From the NCBI GenBank assembly GCA_021816955.1, contig JAKAWP010000011.1, positions 1 through 35,761 of the forward strand: a stretch of 35,761 nucleotides of DNA, given 5' to 3'. Shown one piece after another: positions 16,206-24,253 of the stretch. Position 1 is the first letter of the stretch, and each line of letters starts with the position of its first letter. A program made the position numbers and the translations under genes. Source of the stretch: Thermoplasmata archaeon. Lineage in GTDB: Archaea > Thermoplasmatota > Thermoplasmata > Lutacidiplasmatales > UBA184. The notes under the pieces were generated by a model. The model saw only the letters and a program-made list of their open reading frames with translations. It was not told the DNA's origin and did not search any database.

Positions 16206-16780
16206 CACGGCACCTTCTTCAGCCGCGCGTGGTAGCCGATCCAATTGAACGCGGCGTGCAGACCGACGGTCAGCACGATGACCCATAAAGCCGCTTCCCA
16301 GCCGACGAAGACCGGCACGAACAGCGACGGGTAGAGCCAGAGCCCGAGCGCGATCGGCACGGCGACGAACGGCAGCTGGTCGAGGAGGATCGCGCGGGCG
16401 CCGCTCGGCCGCCCGAGGCGTCGCTTGACGAACGAGCCGAGGGCGTCGCCCGTCATCGCCCCGAAGGCGATCAAGGCGACCACGGGTACCGCGCTTTCCA
16501 CCGACGGCGCCAGCTGGGGAACGACCGCGAGGTTGCCCGGCGCGGCGAGGATCAGGGCCGCTTCGAGCAGGCCGACCGGTATCGCCGCGAACCCCCCGAA
16601 GAGAAACCCGCTCCACGTCTTGCTCGGGCCGAGGATCCGCCGGCCGTCTCCCGGCCAGCTCCGTCCGAAATCCATCGGAGGTCCCACCCCGCGCGGGATC
16701 GTCGCGAGGGCGCTCGCCACCCACGCGGGCAGCAGCACCCAGATCACCGCCATGACGACGAGCAGGTGGGGGTCGAGCAC
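16202..16780 (-). CDS. carS: CDP-archaeol synthase
   Basis: Activates unsaturated archaetidic acid with CTP to CDP-archaeol, the branch point for archaeal polar head groups. A 192-residue membrane protein with about five hydrophobic segments. The family signature is present: 'PMDFGRSWPGDGRRILGPSK' at about 35-54, 'TWSGFLFGG', and a cytoplasmic loop 'GDALGSFVKRRLG' followed by 'LLDQLPF'. The start is GTG at 16780 with a purine-rich GGGGAAGG upstream, 15 bases after the M20 gene. In the same transcript lie the two preceding prenyl-transfer steps of the lipid pathway (20259-21868). Confidence 0.92.
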   Translation of the reverse strand: MLDPHLLVVMAVIWVLLPAWVASALATIPRGVGPPMDFGRSWPGDGRRILGPSKTWSGFLFGGFAAIPVGLLEAALILAAPGNLAVVPQLAPSVESAVPVVALIAFGAMTGDALGSFVKRRLGRPSGARAILLDQLPFVAVPIALGLWLYPSLFVPVFVGWEAALWVIVLTVGLHAAFNWIGYHARLKKVPW

Positions 16781-16795
16781 GCGCCTTCCCCGTCC

Positions 16796-18436
16796 TTAGG
16801 CGCTGGCGACCAAGCGCTCGAGCGTGCGCGCGACCGCGGCCAACAGCCGCGGGTCGACGCTCTCTTCCGCATCGTGGATGTTCGCCGACCGATCCATGCT
16901 CCCAAAGACGACGGCCGGCATCGGCTCGCCCGAAGGAGTCCGGAGATCCCGGAGCGCGCTCGCATCGGTCCCGCCGTACTCTCCGACGATCTCGGCGTGG
17001 CCGAAGCTGGCCCGCATCCGTTCCGCGAATCGGACGACGAACGGGTGATCCGGCGCGATCGCGTAACCCGAGCGGGAGCGGGCCGGGGGCGCGGTCACCC
17101 GAGCGGCCGGGGCGTGCGCCCGGGCCCACTGCTCGACCCGATCAAGCACCGGCGCGAGACCGGGCGCGAGCTCCATTTCCGGAGGCAGCCGCAGGTCGAC
17201 CACCCCGGTCGCCGAGGCCGGGTCTGCCGGGCCCAACCGGCCGGCGGCGAGCAGCGACCGGAGCGCGGCGACCGCCGCCGGGACCGGGTTCGCCCCTCGG
17301 TGGGGATAACCGCCGTGCGCCGCCCGCCCGACGACCTGAACGGCGAGCGCTTTCGGGTCGATGTCGAGGCTCGTGCGAATCTCCGACGTCTCGAGCCGAA
17401 ACGGCGGCGCGACGGACTTCGCGAGCTCGTCGGCTAGGCCGGCGAGCTTCGCCGACGGTCCTTCGAACACGAGGGTGACGCGTTCGGGGATCTGGTTTCC
17501 CGCATCCGTCTCGGCGTGCAGTTGGATCCGGCACGCCGATTCGCTCGCGCTCGGCATCGCGAGATCGAACTGCGTGAGCGTCGCGCGGCCGGTGATCACT
17601 GGCTCCGGCGCGCCGTGGTCGGGCCAATCGATCGAGCGGTAGACCGATCGATACTCGCGGGCCACGGCGTGGAGCCCGATCAACGTCTCGGCGAGACCGA
17701 CCGTTTGCTCGAGCGTCGACGGCCCATCGAACGACGCCTCGAGAAAGGCGAGTCCGCTCGAGCCCGCGATCACCTCGGGTCCGCCGTCCGGAATCACGGC
17801 CGCGTCGGCCCGCAGGAACCGATTCGGGTCGTTCGGGGGCAACCGAGCGTCGTGCGCCTTGATCGCTTCGATCCCGCCTTCGCCCCCCGTCTCCTCGTCG
17901 CACGCGGCGATCAGCCGGACGTTCCAGTCGAGCCGGGGCCGCTCGGCGAGCCGGCCGAGGGCGAGCAGGGAGGTGACCACGCCGCTCCCGAGATCGTCGT
18001 TCGCGCCGCGTCCGTAGAGCCGACCGTCCTCGCGCTGGGTGAGCGTGTGCGGCGGCGATCGCCACCGGCTCCGCTGCTCACGGGGAACGGGGACCACGTC
18101 GTAGTGGCTCAAGATGAGCAGGGTGCGCGGGGCGCCGGCGTCCAGGTCGACGATGACGTTCGGCCGGGGGAGGCCGTGCAGCGCCGGGGCGAGCGCGTCG
18201 TCGTGCACGAGCGGGTCGTAGATCCGGGTGGCGAGTCCGAGCCGCTGGGCGATCCGTACGATCTGATCGGCGGCGGTCCGGTAGGCGGGCTTTTCCCACC
18301 GACCGTGGAGCGGGTCCTCGAGGTTCGTGGGGGCGGCGGCGACGAGACCGGTCAGCCATCGTAGGGCGTCCTCGCTTTCGAGCACCGCCGCGGGGTCGAG
18401 AGGAGGCCGCTCGGGGGAGGGGGCGCGCGCGTTCAT
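16796..18436 (-). CDS. M20-family zinc metallopeptidase/deacylase
   Basis: A cytosolic dinuclear-zinc amidohydrolase of the ArgE/DapE/CPG2 group, 546 residues with a dimerisation/lid domain inserted at about 215-410. Metal ligands are visible: His111 and Asp113 in 'LSHYDVVP', an Asp in 'GRGANDDLGSG' near 147, the general-base/ligand pair Glu181-Glu182 in 'CDEETGGEGG', an Asp in 'IPDGG', and the final His in 'NIHDAEESVD'. 'AAHGGYPH' is the lid histidine. The protein is about 100 residues longer than typical DapE, and the substrate cannot be assigned. The operon context (lipid, pyrE, DUF2070) gives no hint; peptide salvage is as likely as a biosynthetic role. GAGG precedes the ATG. Confidence 0.85.
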   Translation of the reverse strand: MNARAPSPERPPLDPAAVLESEDALRWLTGLVAAAPTNLEDPLHGRWEKPAYRTAADQIVRIAQRLGLATRIYDPLVHDDALAPALHGLPRPNVIVDLDAGAPRTLLILSHYDVVPVPREQRSRWRSPPHTLTQREDGRLYGRGANDDLGSGVVTSLLALGRLAERPRLDWNVRLIAACDEETGGEGGIEAIKAHDARLPPNDPNRFLRADAAVIPDGGPEVIAGSSGLAFLEASFDGPSTLEQTVGLAETLIGLHAVAREYRSVYRSIDWPDHGAPEPVITGRATLTQFDLAMPSASESACRIQLHAETDAGNQIPERVTLVFEGPSAKLAGLADELAKSVAPPFRLETSEIRTSLDIDPKALAVQVVGRAAHGGYPHRGANPVPAAVAALRSLLAAGRLGPADPASATGVVDLRLPPEMELAPGLAPVLDRVEQWARAHAPAARVTAPPARSRSGYAIAPDHPFVVRFAERMRASFGHAEIVGEYGGTDASALRDLRTPSGEPMPAVVFGSMDRSANIHDAEESVDPRLLAAVARTLERLVASA

Positions 18437-18445
18437 CGACCCGCC

Positions 18446-20269
18446 TCACCGAATGACCAATATGACGGCAGTGGAGAGCGCCACCAGCACGAGAAGGGTG
18501 GTGACCGCCGCGTGCCCGAAGACGACCTGGGTGTCTCCGAGGCTCGTCATCAGGCGCCCGGCGAACCCGGGAGCGAGCACGCGGACGTTCGGGACCTCGG
18601 CTTCGGCGGTGACGACCTCGACGGGGGCAAGCGACCCCACGGCCTGCTCGACGACTTCGCGCGCGTCGCGCGCGATCGCGTCGGCGGGATACCGCTCCGC
18701 GACGGGGTTCACGCCGCCGTCCACCTCGTGGACGACGTGGTTGTCGGTCGTCAGGACCTCCGCGTCGTCGACGACTTTGAGCAGCGAGCGCAGGATCCGC
18801 TCCCTCGCGCCGATCATGAGGTTGTTCCCGTCGATCAGGACGTACGCCGTGGTGGTCCCGGCCGTCCGGACGACGAGCGCCCGAATCCCTTCCGGCCCGA
18901 TGCCGTGCTCGCGGATTCCGTAGCCCGTCCTGGCGGCCGTCCCGATCTCGAGCGGTCCCGGGACGGCCGCGTCCCGCGCGGCGAGGACCGCCGCCTTCGC
19001 GTCCCGAACGAGCGTTTCCGCGGTCGAAGTCGCGTAGCTGATGTCCCCTTCATCGGGGACGTAGGAGTTGTGCGCATCGATGAGCGCGACGTGCTCGACG
19101 CCGGCGGTGAGGAGCTCCCGACGGATCCGATCGGCGACCGCGTAGGAGATATCGTCGGTGGGGTGGGGAGCCTGGGAGACGATTACCCACGCCACCCCGT
19201 CGAGCCACTGCGCTCGGGCGAGCGATCCGGGCCGCGGGGAGACGAGCCGGCTCGAGCCGCGGGTCCCCCCGGGCCGGTCGAGTCGGCGCTGGACATCGTC
19301 GAGCGCGTCGACGACGCGCCGCAGCTGCGCGTCGCTCGGCAGGTCGAGGTCGTGGTCGCACGGAGTGTGGGGGACAAAGACGAAGCCGCCCCGCGGCGCG
19401 AGGTGTTCCCGGAGCTTTCGGGGCAGGTCGCTCGCCCCGAGCGCCGCGAACGGGCCCGGGTGTACCGTGGGGAGCGCAACAGTCGCACGGCAGTCGGCAC
19501 CGGACCGGAACCCGACGAGACGCACTCGCAAGTCGGCGGGCACCGAGAACCGTTCGAAGAACGCCTCCAGCGTCTCCGTCGCGCCGGGGTCCCGACGGCT
19601 GACGTGGTCGAGCATCGGCCGGATCAGCGAGACTCCTGAGACCTTGAACTCCCGCCGCATCGGCCGGTCGGTGGCGCGCAACAGGAGGGCGGCGCAGAGG
19701 AATCCGAGCCCGAGGAAGATCGCCGCGGCCGCCACGTCGGCAAAGGTGGAGGGGAACCACGCGAAGGCGCCGACGAGCCCCGCGACGGGTTGGAGGAGCG
19801 CGGGCGCCATCGACCGGGCGTGGCTCGCTCGGGAGACGCCGTACAGGCTCAGGTGGCGCAGCCACATGAGCGGGCCGGCGAGGAACCACACGACGGGCGC
19901 GATCGATCCGAGATACGTCGGGGCGAGGGCCAACGCGAGACGCCCGACGAGCAGGATCGGGAGGATCAGCGCAAGGCCGGAGCCGGCCAGCAGGACGGAA
20001 CGGCGGAACTCGAACCGCCCTCCGAGTCCCTTCGCGATCGGCGTCGTCAATAAGGCGGCGACGAGCGCGGGTCCGAGGTAGAGATACGCCCAGGCCGCCC
20101 CCAAGGATGACGCGCTGGCGGTCGGGTACACCGTGACCACGGCGGCCACGAACGAGCCCGCGACGAGGAGCCCGAACGCGACCGGCGTGCTAGGCGCGGT
20201 GAAGACGAAATTCGTCCGCCGGGGCGGCGCGCGCGGATCAGCGGCGGAAGAGGAGACGTTAGCGGCCAC
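18446..20269 (-). CDS. DUF2070 family archaeal membrane protein
   Basis: A 607-residue protein of a family found in archaea and of unknown function. Residues 28-210 contain about six or seven membrane segments. A large soluble domain carries the family's conserved blocks 'LPTVHPGPFAALGASDLP', 'PHTPCDHDLDLPS', 'LIDAHNSY' and 'VLIDGNNLMIGAR', rich in His and Asp that look like metal ligands. A final membrane segment closes the protein ('VTTLLVLVALSTAVILVI'). The start is GTG at 20269, overlapping the GGGP synthase stop by 11 bp. The His/Asp motifs suggest hydrolase activity on a membrane-linked substrate, and the position between lipid genes agrees, but this is only inference. Confidence 0.85.
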   Translation of the reverse strand: MAANVSSSAADPRAPPRRTNFVFTAPSTPVAFGLLVAGSFVAAVVTVYPTASASSLGAAWAYLYLGPALVAALLTTPIAKGLGGRFEFRRSVLLAGSGLALILPILLVGRLALALAPTYLGSIAPVVWFLAGPLMWLRHLSLYGVSRASHARSMAPALLQPVAGLVGAFAWFPSTFADVAAAAIFLGLGFLCAALLLRATDRPMRREFKVSGVSLIRPMLDHVSRRDPGATETLEAFFERFSVPADLRVRLVGFRSGADCRATVALPTVHPGPFAALGASDLPRKLREHLAPRGGFVFVPHTPCDHDLDLPSDAQLRRVVDALDDVQRRLDRPGGTRGSSRLVSPRPGSLARAQWLDGVAWVIVSQAPHPTDDISYAVADRIRRELLTAGVEHVALIDAHNSYVPDEGDISYATSTAETLVRDAKAAVLAARDAAVPGPLEIGTAARTGYGIREHGIGPEGIRALVVRTAGTTTAYVLIDGNNLMIGARERILRSLLKVVDDAEVLTTDNHVVHEVDGGVNPVAERYPADAIARDAREVVEQAVGSLAPVEVVTAEAEVPNVRVLAPGFAGRLMTSLGDTQVVFGHAAVTTLLVLVALSTAVILVIR

Positions 20270-21023
20270 GGGCGCGGACCACCTCGCGAACGATCGACCG
20301 GAAGGCCGGGCCGATCCCTTCTTCCTCGGTGATGGTCCCGGTCACGAGGATCTGGGCGCCCGCGGCCAGGAGCGAACGAGCGTCGTAGGACGTTCGGATG
20401 CCGCCACCCACGATGACGGGCACGGTCACCGCCCGCCGGACGGCGCGGACGAGTGGGGCCGGGACCGGCGCCGGTGCGCCCGAGCCGGCCTCGAGGTAGA
20501 CCCACCGCATCCCGAGCATCTCGGCGGCGAGGGCGTACGCCGCGGCGGTCTTCGGATCGTGGCGCCGCACGAGATCGGCTTCCCCGACCTCCCCGACCCT
20601 CATTCCCGGCGCGATCACGAGGTAGCCCATCGGAATCGCCTCGAGCTTGAGCGCCCGGACGATCGGGGCCGCGCGCACGTGAGCCCGGATCACGAGCTCC
20701 AGGTTCCTCGAATTGAGGAGGCTCATGAACAAGATCGCCGACGCGTCCGGGGTGATCGACCGCGGACCTTCGGGAAAGATCACGACCGGGACCCGGACGG
20801 CCCGACGGATCGACCGCGCCGCCTCGCTCATCCTCGACCGGGAGATGCCGGTCGAGCCGCCGATCAGGATCGCGTCGCTCCCCGCGTCGACGGCCCCGAG
20901 CGCGAGGCGGGCGGCCGCTGCCCCCGGCGACTTATCCGGGTCGATCAGCGTGAAGTGGAGCGGACCGGCCCGGAGCCGCCGGCGCAATTGCCGCTCGACC
21001 GGGCCGACCGCGAACGGCGTCAT
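20259..21023 (-). CDS. Geranylgeranylglyceryl phosphate synthase
   Basis: Attaches geranylgeranyl diphosphate to sn-glycerol 1-phosphate, the first ether bond of archaeal lipids. A 254-residue TIM barrel of the PcrB/GGGPS family. Motifs: 'HFTLIDPDKSPG' (Mg/diphosphate site), 'ILIGGSTGIS', 'VIFPEGPRSITPDASAILFM', 'SLLNSRN', 'VYLEAGSGAPAPV' and the phosphate-binding 'IVGGGIRTSYDA' and 'GTITEEEG'. ATG at 21023 overlaps the stop of the prenyltransferase gene in ATGA. The stop lies 11 bp inside the DUF2070 gene. The Mg-binding and glycerol-phosphate sites look fully conserved. Confidence 0.94.
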   Translation of the reverse strand: MTPFAVGPVERQLRRRLRAGPLHFTLIDPDKSPGAAAARLALGAVDAGSDAILIGGSTGISRSRMSEAARSIRRAVRVPVVIFPEGPRSITPDASAILFMSLLNSRNLELVIRAHVRAAPIVRALKLEAIPMGYLVIAPGMRVGEVGEADLVRRHDPKTAAAYALAAEMLGMRWVYLEAGSGAPAPVPAPLVRAVRRAVTVPVIVGGGIRTSYDARSLLAAGAQILVTGTITEEEGIGPAFRSIVREVVRARGR

Positions 21024-21868
21024 CGGAACGCGGTGGCCAAAAACGCCACGAGGGCGACGGCCATCGCCACCTTGCTCATCGTTTGTTCCCAGTGGAGCCG
21101 TTCGGGCAGGAATGCGACGCTGACGAGAAATACCGCATCGGCGAGGCCGACCAACCCTCCGTACATAATGCCGGCGGCGGACGACGGGACGACGAGAACG
21201 AAGAACGGCACCGCGCTGAGGACGATCGCCGCCAGGACGGCGGCCCGCGCCGCACGGGTCGCCACGACCGGCCCGTACCGGCGCGGCACCGTCACGCGGT
21301 CGACATCGCCCTCGGCATCCTCCATATCCTTGATGAGCTCCCGGCTGAGCGTGGCGAAGAACGCCATCGCCGCGAACGGGAGCATGACGACGGCGTTCCC
21401 GACGGCGGCCCCTCCGTAGAGGAAGACGAGGCCGGTGAGCAGCGCCACGGAGGCGTTGCCCCACAGCCCCCTCGCCTTGGCCCGGCGCTCGTACCCGACG
21501 ACGAGGGCGACGGCGACCGCCAACAGTAGGGCGATCAGCGGAAATGCGAGCGCGACGGGGACGATGAGGAGCGCCGCGGCGAGAACGAGCGTGGGCCACG
21601 CCGCCCGGGCGGCCGACACCGAGATCGCTCCCGTCACGAGCGGTCGGTCCGGATGGTTCTGTCGGTCGGTTACCCGATCCCCGAGGTCGTTCAGGATGTT
21701 GCCCGCCGCGGTGACGAACGCCGTGGAGACGGCGGCGAGCACGATCGCCCCTCCCGTCCCCCACGGCAGAGAGATTCCTCGGCCGAACGCGGCCAAGCCG
21801 CCCACCACCGTTCCCGCGAGCGACACGAGAACGTTCGGGAGTCGCACGAGGCGCGCCGCCGGGTGCAC
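21020..21868 (-). CDS. Digeranylgeranylglyceryl phosphate synthase (UbiA family)
   Basis: Adds the second geranylgeranyl chain to GGGP, forming the second ether bond. An integral membrane prenyltransferase of 282 residues with about eight or nine hydrophobic segments. The two diphosphate/Mg motifs are 'NDLGDRVTDRQNHPDRPL' at about 60-77 and 'KDMEDAEGDVDRVTVP' at about 177-192. The UbiA family also includes quinone prenyltransferases, but the 4-bp overlap with GGGP synthase and the downstream carS make the lipid assignment strong. The start is GTG at 21868, first gene of the minus-strand operon, with a TATA-like element at leaderless distance. Confidence 0.9.
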   Translation of the reverse strand: MHPAARLVRLPNVLVSLAGTVVGGLAAFGRGISLPWGTGGAIVLAAVSTAFVTAAGNILNDLGDRVTDRQNHPDRPLVTGAISVSAARAAWPTLVLAAALLIVPVALAFPLIALLLAVAVALVVGYERRAKARGLWGNASVALLTGLVFLYGGAAVGNAVVMLPFAAMAFFATLSRELIKDMEDAEGDVDRVTVPRRYGPVVATRAARAAVLAAIVLSAVPFFVLVVPSSAAGIMYGGLVGLADAVFLVSVAFLPERLHWEQTMSKVAMAVALVAFLATAFR

Positions 21869-21887
21869 GACAGGGCGGTGGTCGGAT

Positions 21888-21900
21888 TATCGCTTAACGG
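21888..21900 (-). promoter_or_regulatory. Possible TATA element of the lipid/pyrE/endA operon
   Basis: Read on the minus strand it is about 'GTTAAGCGATAAT', centred some 25 bases before the GTG at 21868. A leaderless transcript from this element is consistent with the absence of a Shine-Dalgarno motif there. Confidence 0.35.
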
Positions 21901-21977
21901 TTTGCGTGCGGGCGCGGCCGGGCCGGATCGGAAGCGAAGGGTCGCTTCGGAGCCCGGAGGCCGACTCGATCGGTTCG

Positions 21978-22865
21978 CTATCCGGGTGGAGGCGAGGGCG
22001 GCGGAGGCCGACGGCCGGACGATTCATCCCGAACCCAGGGGATCGGATCCGGATCGCCTCGGAAGATGCGGGAGCGGGCCTGCTGCCGCGGGTCGTGACG
22101 GAGCCGGTAGGTGGCGACGGCCAGGAGCACCAGGCCGGCGGCGATCAGCACGACGCCCAAGCTCGCGGCGAACACGGCCGCTTCCCCCGGCGCGGGAGGA
22201 ACGGGATACAGAGTTACATTCAAGGCGATCGAAACGCCCGCTGTGACGGAGACGTTGTTCCAGTACGGAAGGAATCCAGGGCTGGTGACTTCCACCGAGG
22301 CGATGCCCGGCGCGAAGGCGATGGTCCGGTTACTCGGAAATAGCCCGAGCGAGAACGGGGTTCCGTCGAGGCGGATCGAAGCCGTGATCGGGGAGACGGT
22401 CAGCACCACGGAACCGCCCGGCACGAACGTGACGTTCGCCGCGACCGACTGCGTCGAGAGCCGGACCAGCACGGAAAACGGGGTCGAACCGTATCCGGCG
22501 GCTTGGGGAATCAACCAGTACATCCCCGGTAGCAGCGAGCCGTTCAGGTACGGGGTCGAGACCGGAGGGGTCGAGCGGGTGGACGTATTGGTCGAGACGG
22601 CGATCGTCCAGAGAGTACCCGCGGGCAACCCCGATTCGTGCACCGAGAACGGGATCGAAGGGGAGGACGCCGCCGTGGTCGGCGAGGCCGGCGCTGGGAT
22701 CGACAGCCCGCCGATCGCCTTCGCTCCCGGGCCTACCCCGACTGCGATGACCGCGACGAGGAAGAGGGCAACGGCCGCGGAGCGGATCGACCGCGAGCCC
22801 CGACGCATCGCCGCCCGCCGACCGACGTCTCGGCCCATTCCCGAAGATACCGACCGACCCCGCAT
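21978..22865 (-). CDS. Membrane-anchored surface protein with ESGLP-type repeat and PEGA-like domain
   Basis: A 295-residue protein of unknown function. A basic N-terminus and hydrophobic segment (about 29-47) look like a signal peptide or anchor. Residues 70-145 form one 'FSVHESGLPAGTLWTIAV' module of the kind repeated in Thermoplasmata surface proteins. Residues 148-215 resemble a PEGA domain ('GSVVLTVSPITASIRLDG', 'GIASVEVTSPGFLPY'). A second hydrophobic span near 225-250 is followed by a basic, Pro-rich tail ending in 'RRPPPPSPPPG', presumably cytoplasmic. Several N-x-S/T sequons lie in the outer part. The start is ATG at 22865; later ATGs (residues 10, 20) are possible. It is divergent from the M16 peptidase pair. 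Confidence 0.6.
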   Translation of the reverse strand: MRGRSVSSGMGRDVGRRAAMRRGSRSIRSAAVALFLVAVIAVGVGPGAKAIGGLSIPAPASPTTAASSPSIPFSVHESGLPAGTLWTIAVSTNTSTRSTPPVSTPYLNGSLLPGMYWLIPQAAGYGSTPFSVLVRLSTQSVAANVTFVPGGSVVLTVSPITASIRLDGTPFSLGLFPSNRTIAFAPGIASVEVTSPGFLPYWNNVSVTAGVSIALNVTLYPVPPAPGEAAVFAASLGVVLIAAGLVLLAVATYRLRHDPRQQARSRIFRGDPDPIPWVRDESSGRRPPPPSPPPG

Positions 22866-22939
22866 GAGGATTGTGCCCCCAACGGGCCAGGGGCCGCGGA
22901 GGGGGGCACGTTATCAGGATAGTCGCCTCCGACGCCCCG

Positions 22940-24253
22940 GTGCCGCTTGGGACGGGACCTCGCCGAACGACCCTGCGCCTCGCGAACGGCCTAACGGTCA
23001 TTCTCGCTCCGCTCGCCGCGAGCCCAACGGCGAGCGTCTGGCTCTGGCACTCGGTCGGTTCCCGGGATGAGCGGCCCGGTCTCACCGGTGCCTCCCACTG
23101 CATCGAGCATCTGCTGTTCTTGGGGTCCCCTCACTTCCCCAAGGGGTCGATCGACCGGGCGGTCGTCGGAGTCGGCGGTACGTTGAACGCGTTCACCGAC
23201 ACCGACTTCACCGCCTACTTCGCGACGGTGCCCTCGGCCCACGTCGGTCTCCCGCTCGCCATCGAAGCCGACCGCCTGACCGGGGCGTTCCTTTCCGACC
23301 GGGAGGTCGAGCGGGAGCGGGAGGTGATCCTCTCCGAACGGGAGGGCAACGAGAACTGGCCGGAGTTCAAGGCCGAGGAAGAGCTCTATCAGCTCGCCTT
23401 CCGGCGTCACCCGTACCGGTGGGACGCGCTCGGCTGGCGGACCGACATCGAGACGATGCGGCCGGCCGAGTTGCGGGAGTATTATCGGGCCCAGTACGGC
23501 CCGCGACGGGCGGCCCTCGTCGTCGCGGGTGGATTCGACGCGGCGAAGCTCCGGCGGACCGTGGAAGCCCAGTTCGGATCCCTCGAAGGGCCGGCGACAC
23601 CCCGTCGAACCCCGCCGGCGGAACCGGCCCAGTACGGACCGCGACGTTCCACGTTGACCGGCCCGGGAAGCACCCCGTTCGTCTACTTCGGATGGCCCGC
23701 GCCGGCCGTCGGTAGCCCGCTCGCTCCGACCTTCGTGCTGCTCGATGTCATCCTCGGGGGAGAGAGCCGGTTGTTCGCCGCCGGGGCGGGCTGGCGACGG
23801 CGAGCCGACCATCCGAGCTCCCGACTGTACCGCGCGCTGGTCGATACCGGCCTCGCGGTTCGCGCGACGAGCGACTGGACGCCGAAGATCGATCCCGGCC
23901 TGTTTTGCGTGCGCGTGCAGGCCGCCCCGGGCCGATCGCTCGATCAAATCGAAGAGCGCGTCCGAGCGCTCGCCAACCGGCTCGCGACTCGCGGGCCGAC
24001 AGACGGCGAGCTGCGAGAAGCGCGGGCGAAGATCCGACGCGGAGCCGAACTGGCGTACGAAGGGGCGTCCCGGGTGGGGTTCCGGCTCGGCCTGTTCGCG
24101 ACGCTGGGGGGGCCGTCGCTCGAGCGGCGGCTCTTCGCCGGGTGCCTTCGCACGACCGCCGACGAGATCGCCGCGGCCGCCCGCGAATGGCTCTCGCCGG
24201 ACCGCGTCAATATCGTTCGCTACGAACCGACGTCGCCCGGGAGGCCCCGATGA
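22940..24253 (+). CDS. M16 zinc metallopeptidase, catalytic subunit
   Basis: A 437-residue pitrilysin/M16 family protein. It has the inverted zinc motif HCIEH (His53, Glu56, His57) and the third ligand Glu133 in 'EVILSE', about 75 residues later, the usual spacing. 'GGTLNAFTDTDFTAYFATVP' is the substrate strand. The C-terminal half carries the 'LLDVILGG' and 'SSRLYRALVDTGLA' elements, but the partner Arg-Tyr pair is absent here and occurs in the next gene. Start choice: GTG 22940 lies about 25-30 bases after a TATA-like 'GTTATCA' (leaderless). A TTG at 22871 in the same frame would add 23 Gly/Arg-rich residues. The gene overlaps the second M16 gene by 4 bp. Confidence 0.88.
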   Translation: MPLGTGPRRTTLRLANGLTVILAPLAASPTASVWLWHSVGSRDERPGLTGASHCIEHLLFLGSPHFPKGSIDRAVVGVGGTLNAFTDTDFTAYFATVPSAHVGLPLAIEADRLTGAFLSDREVEREREVILSEREGNENWPEFKAEEELYQLAFRRHPYRWDALGWRTDIETMRPAELREYYRAQYGPRRAALVVAGGFDAAKLRRTVEAQFGSLEGPATPRRTPPAEPAQYGPRRSTLTGPGSTPFVYFGWPAPAVGSPLAPTFVLLDVILGGESRLFAAGAGWRRRADHPSSRLYRALVDTGLAVRATSDWTPKIDPGLFCVRVQAAPGRSLDQIEERVRALANRLATRGPTDGELREARAKIRRGAELAYEGASRVGFRLGLFATLGGPSLERRLFAGCLRTTADEIAAAAREWLSPDRVNIVRYEPTSPGRPR

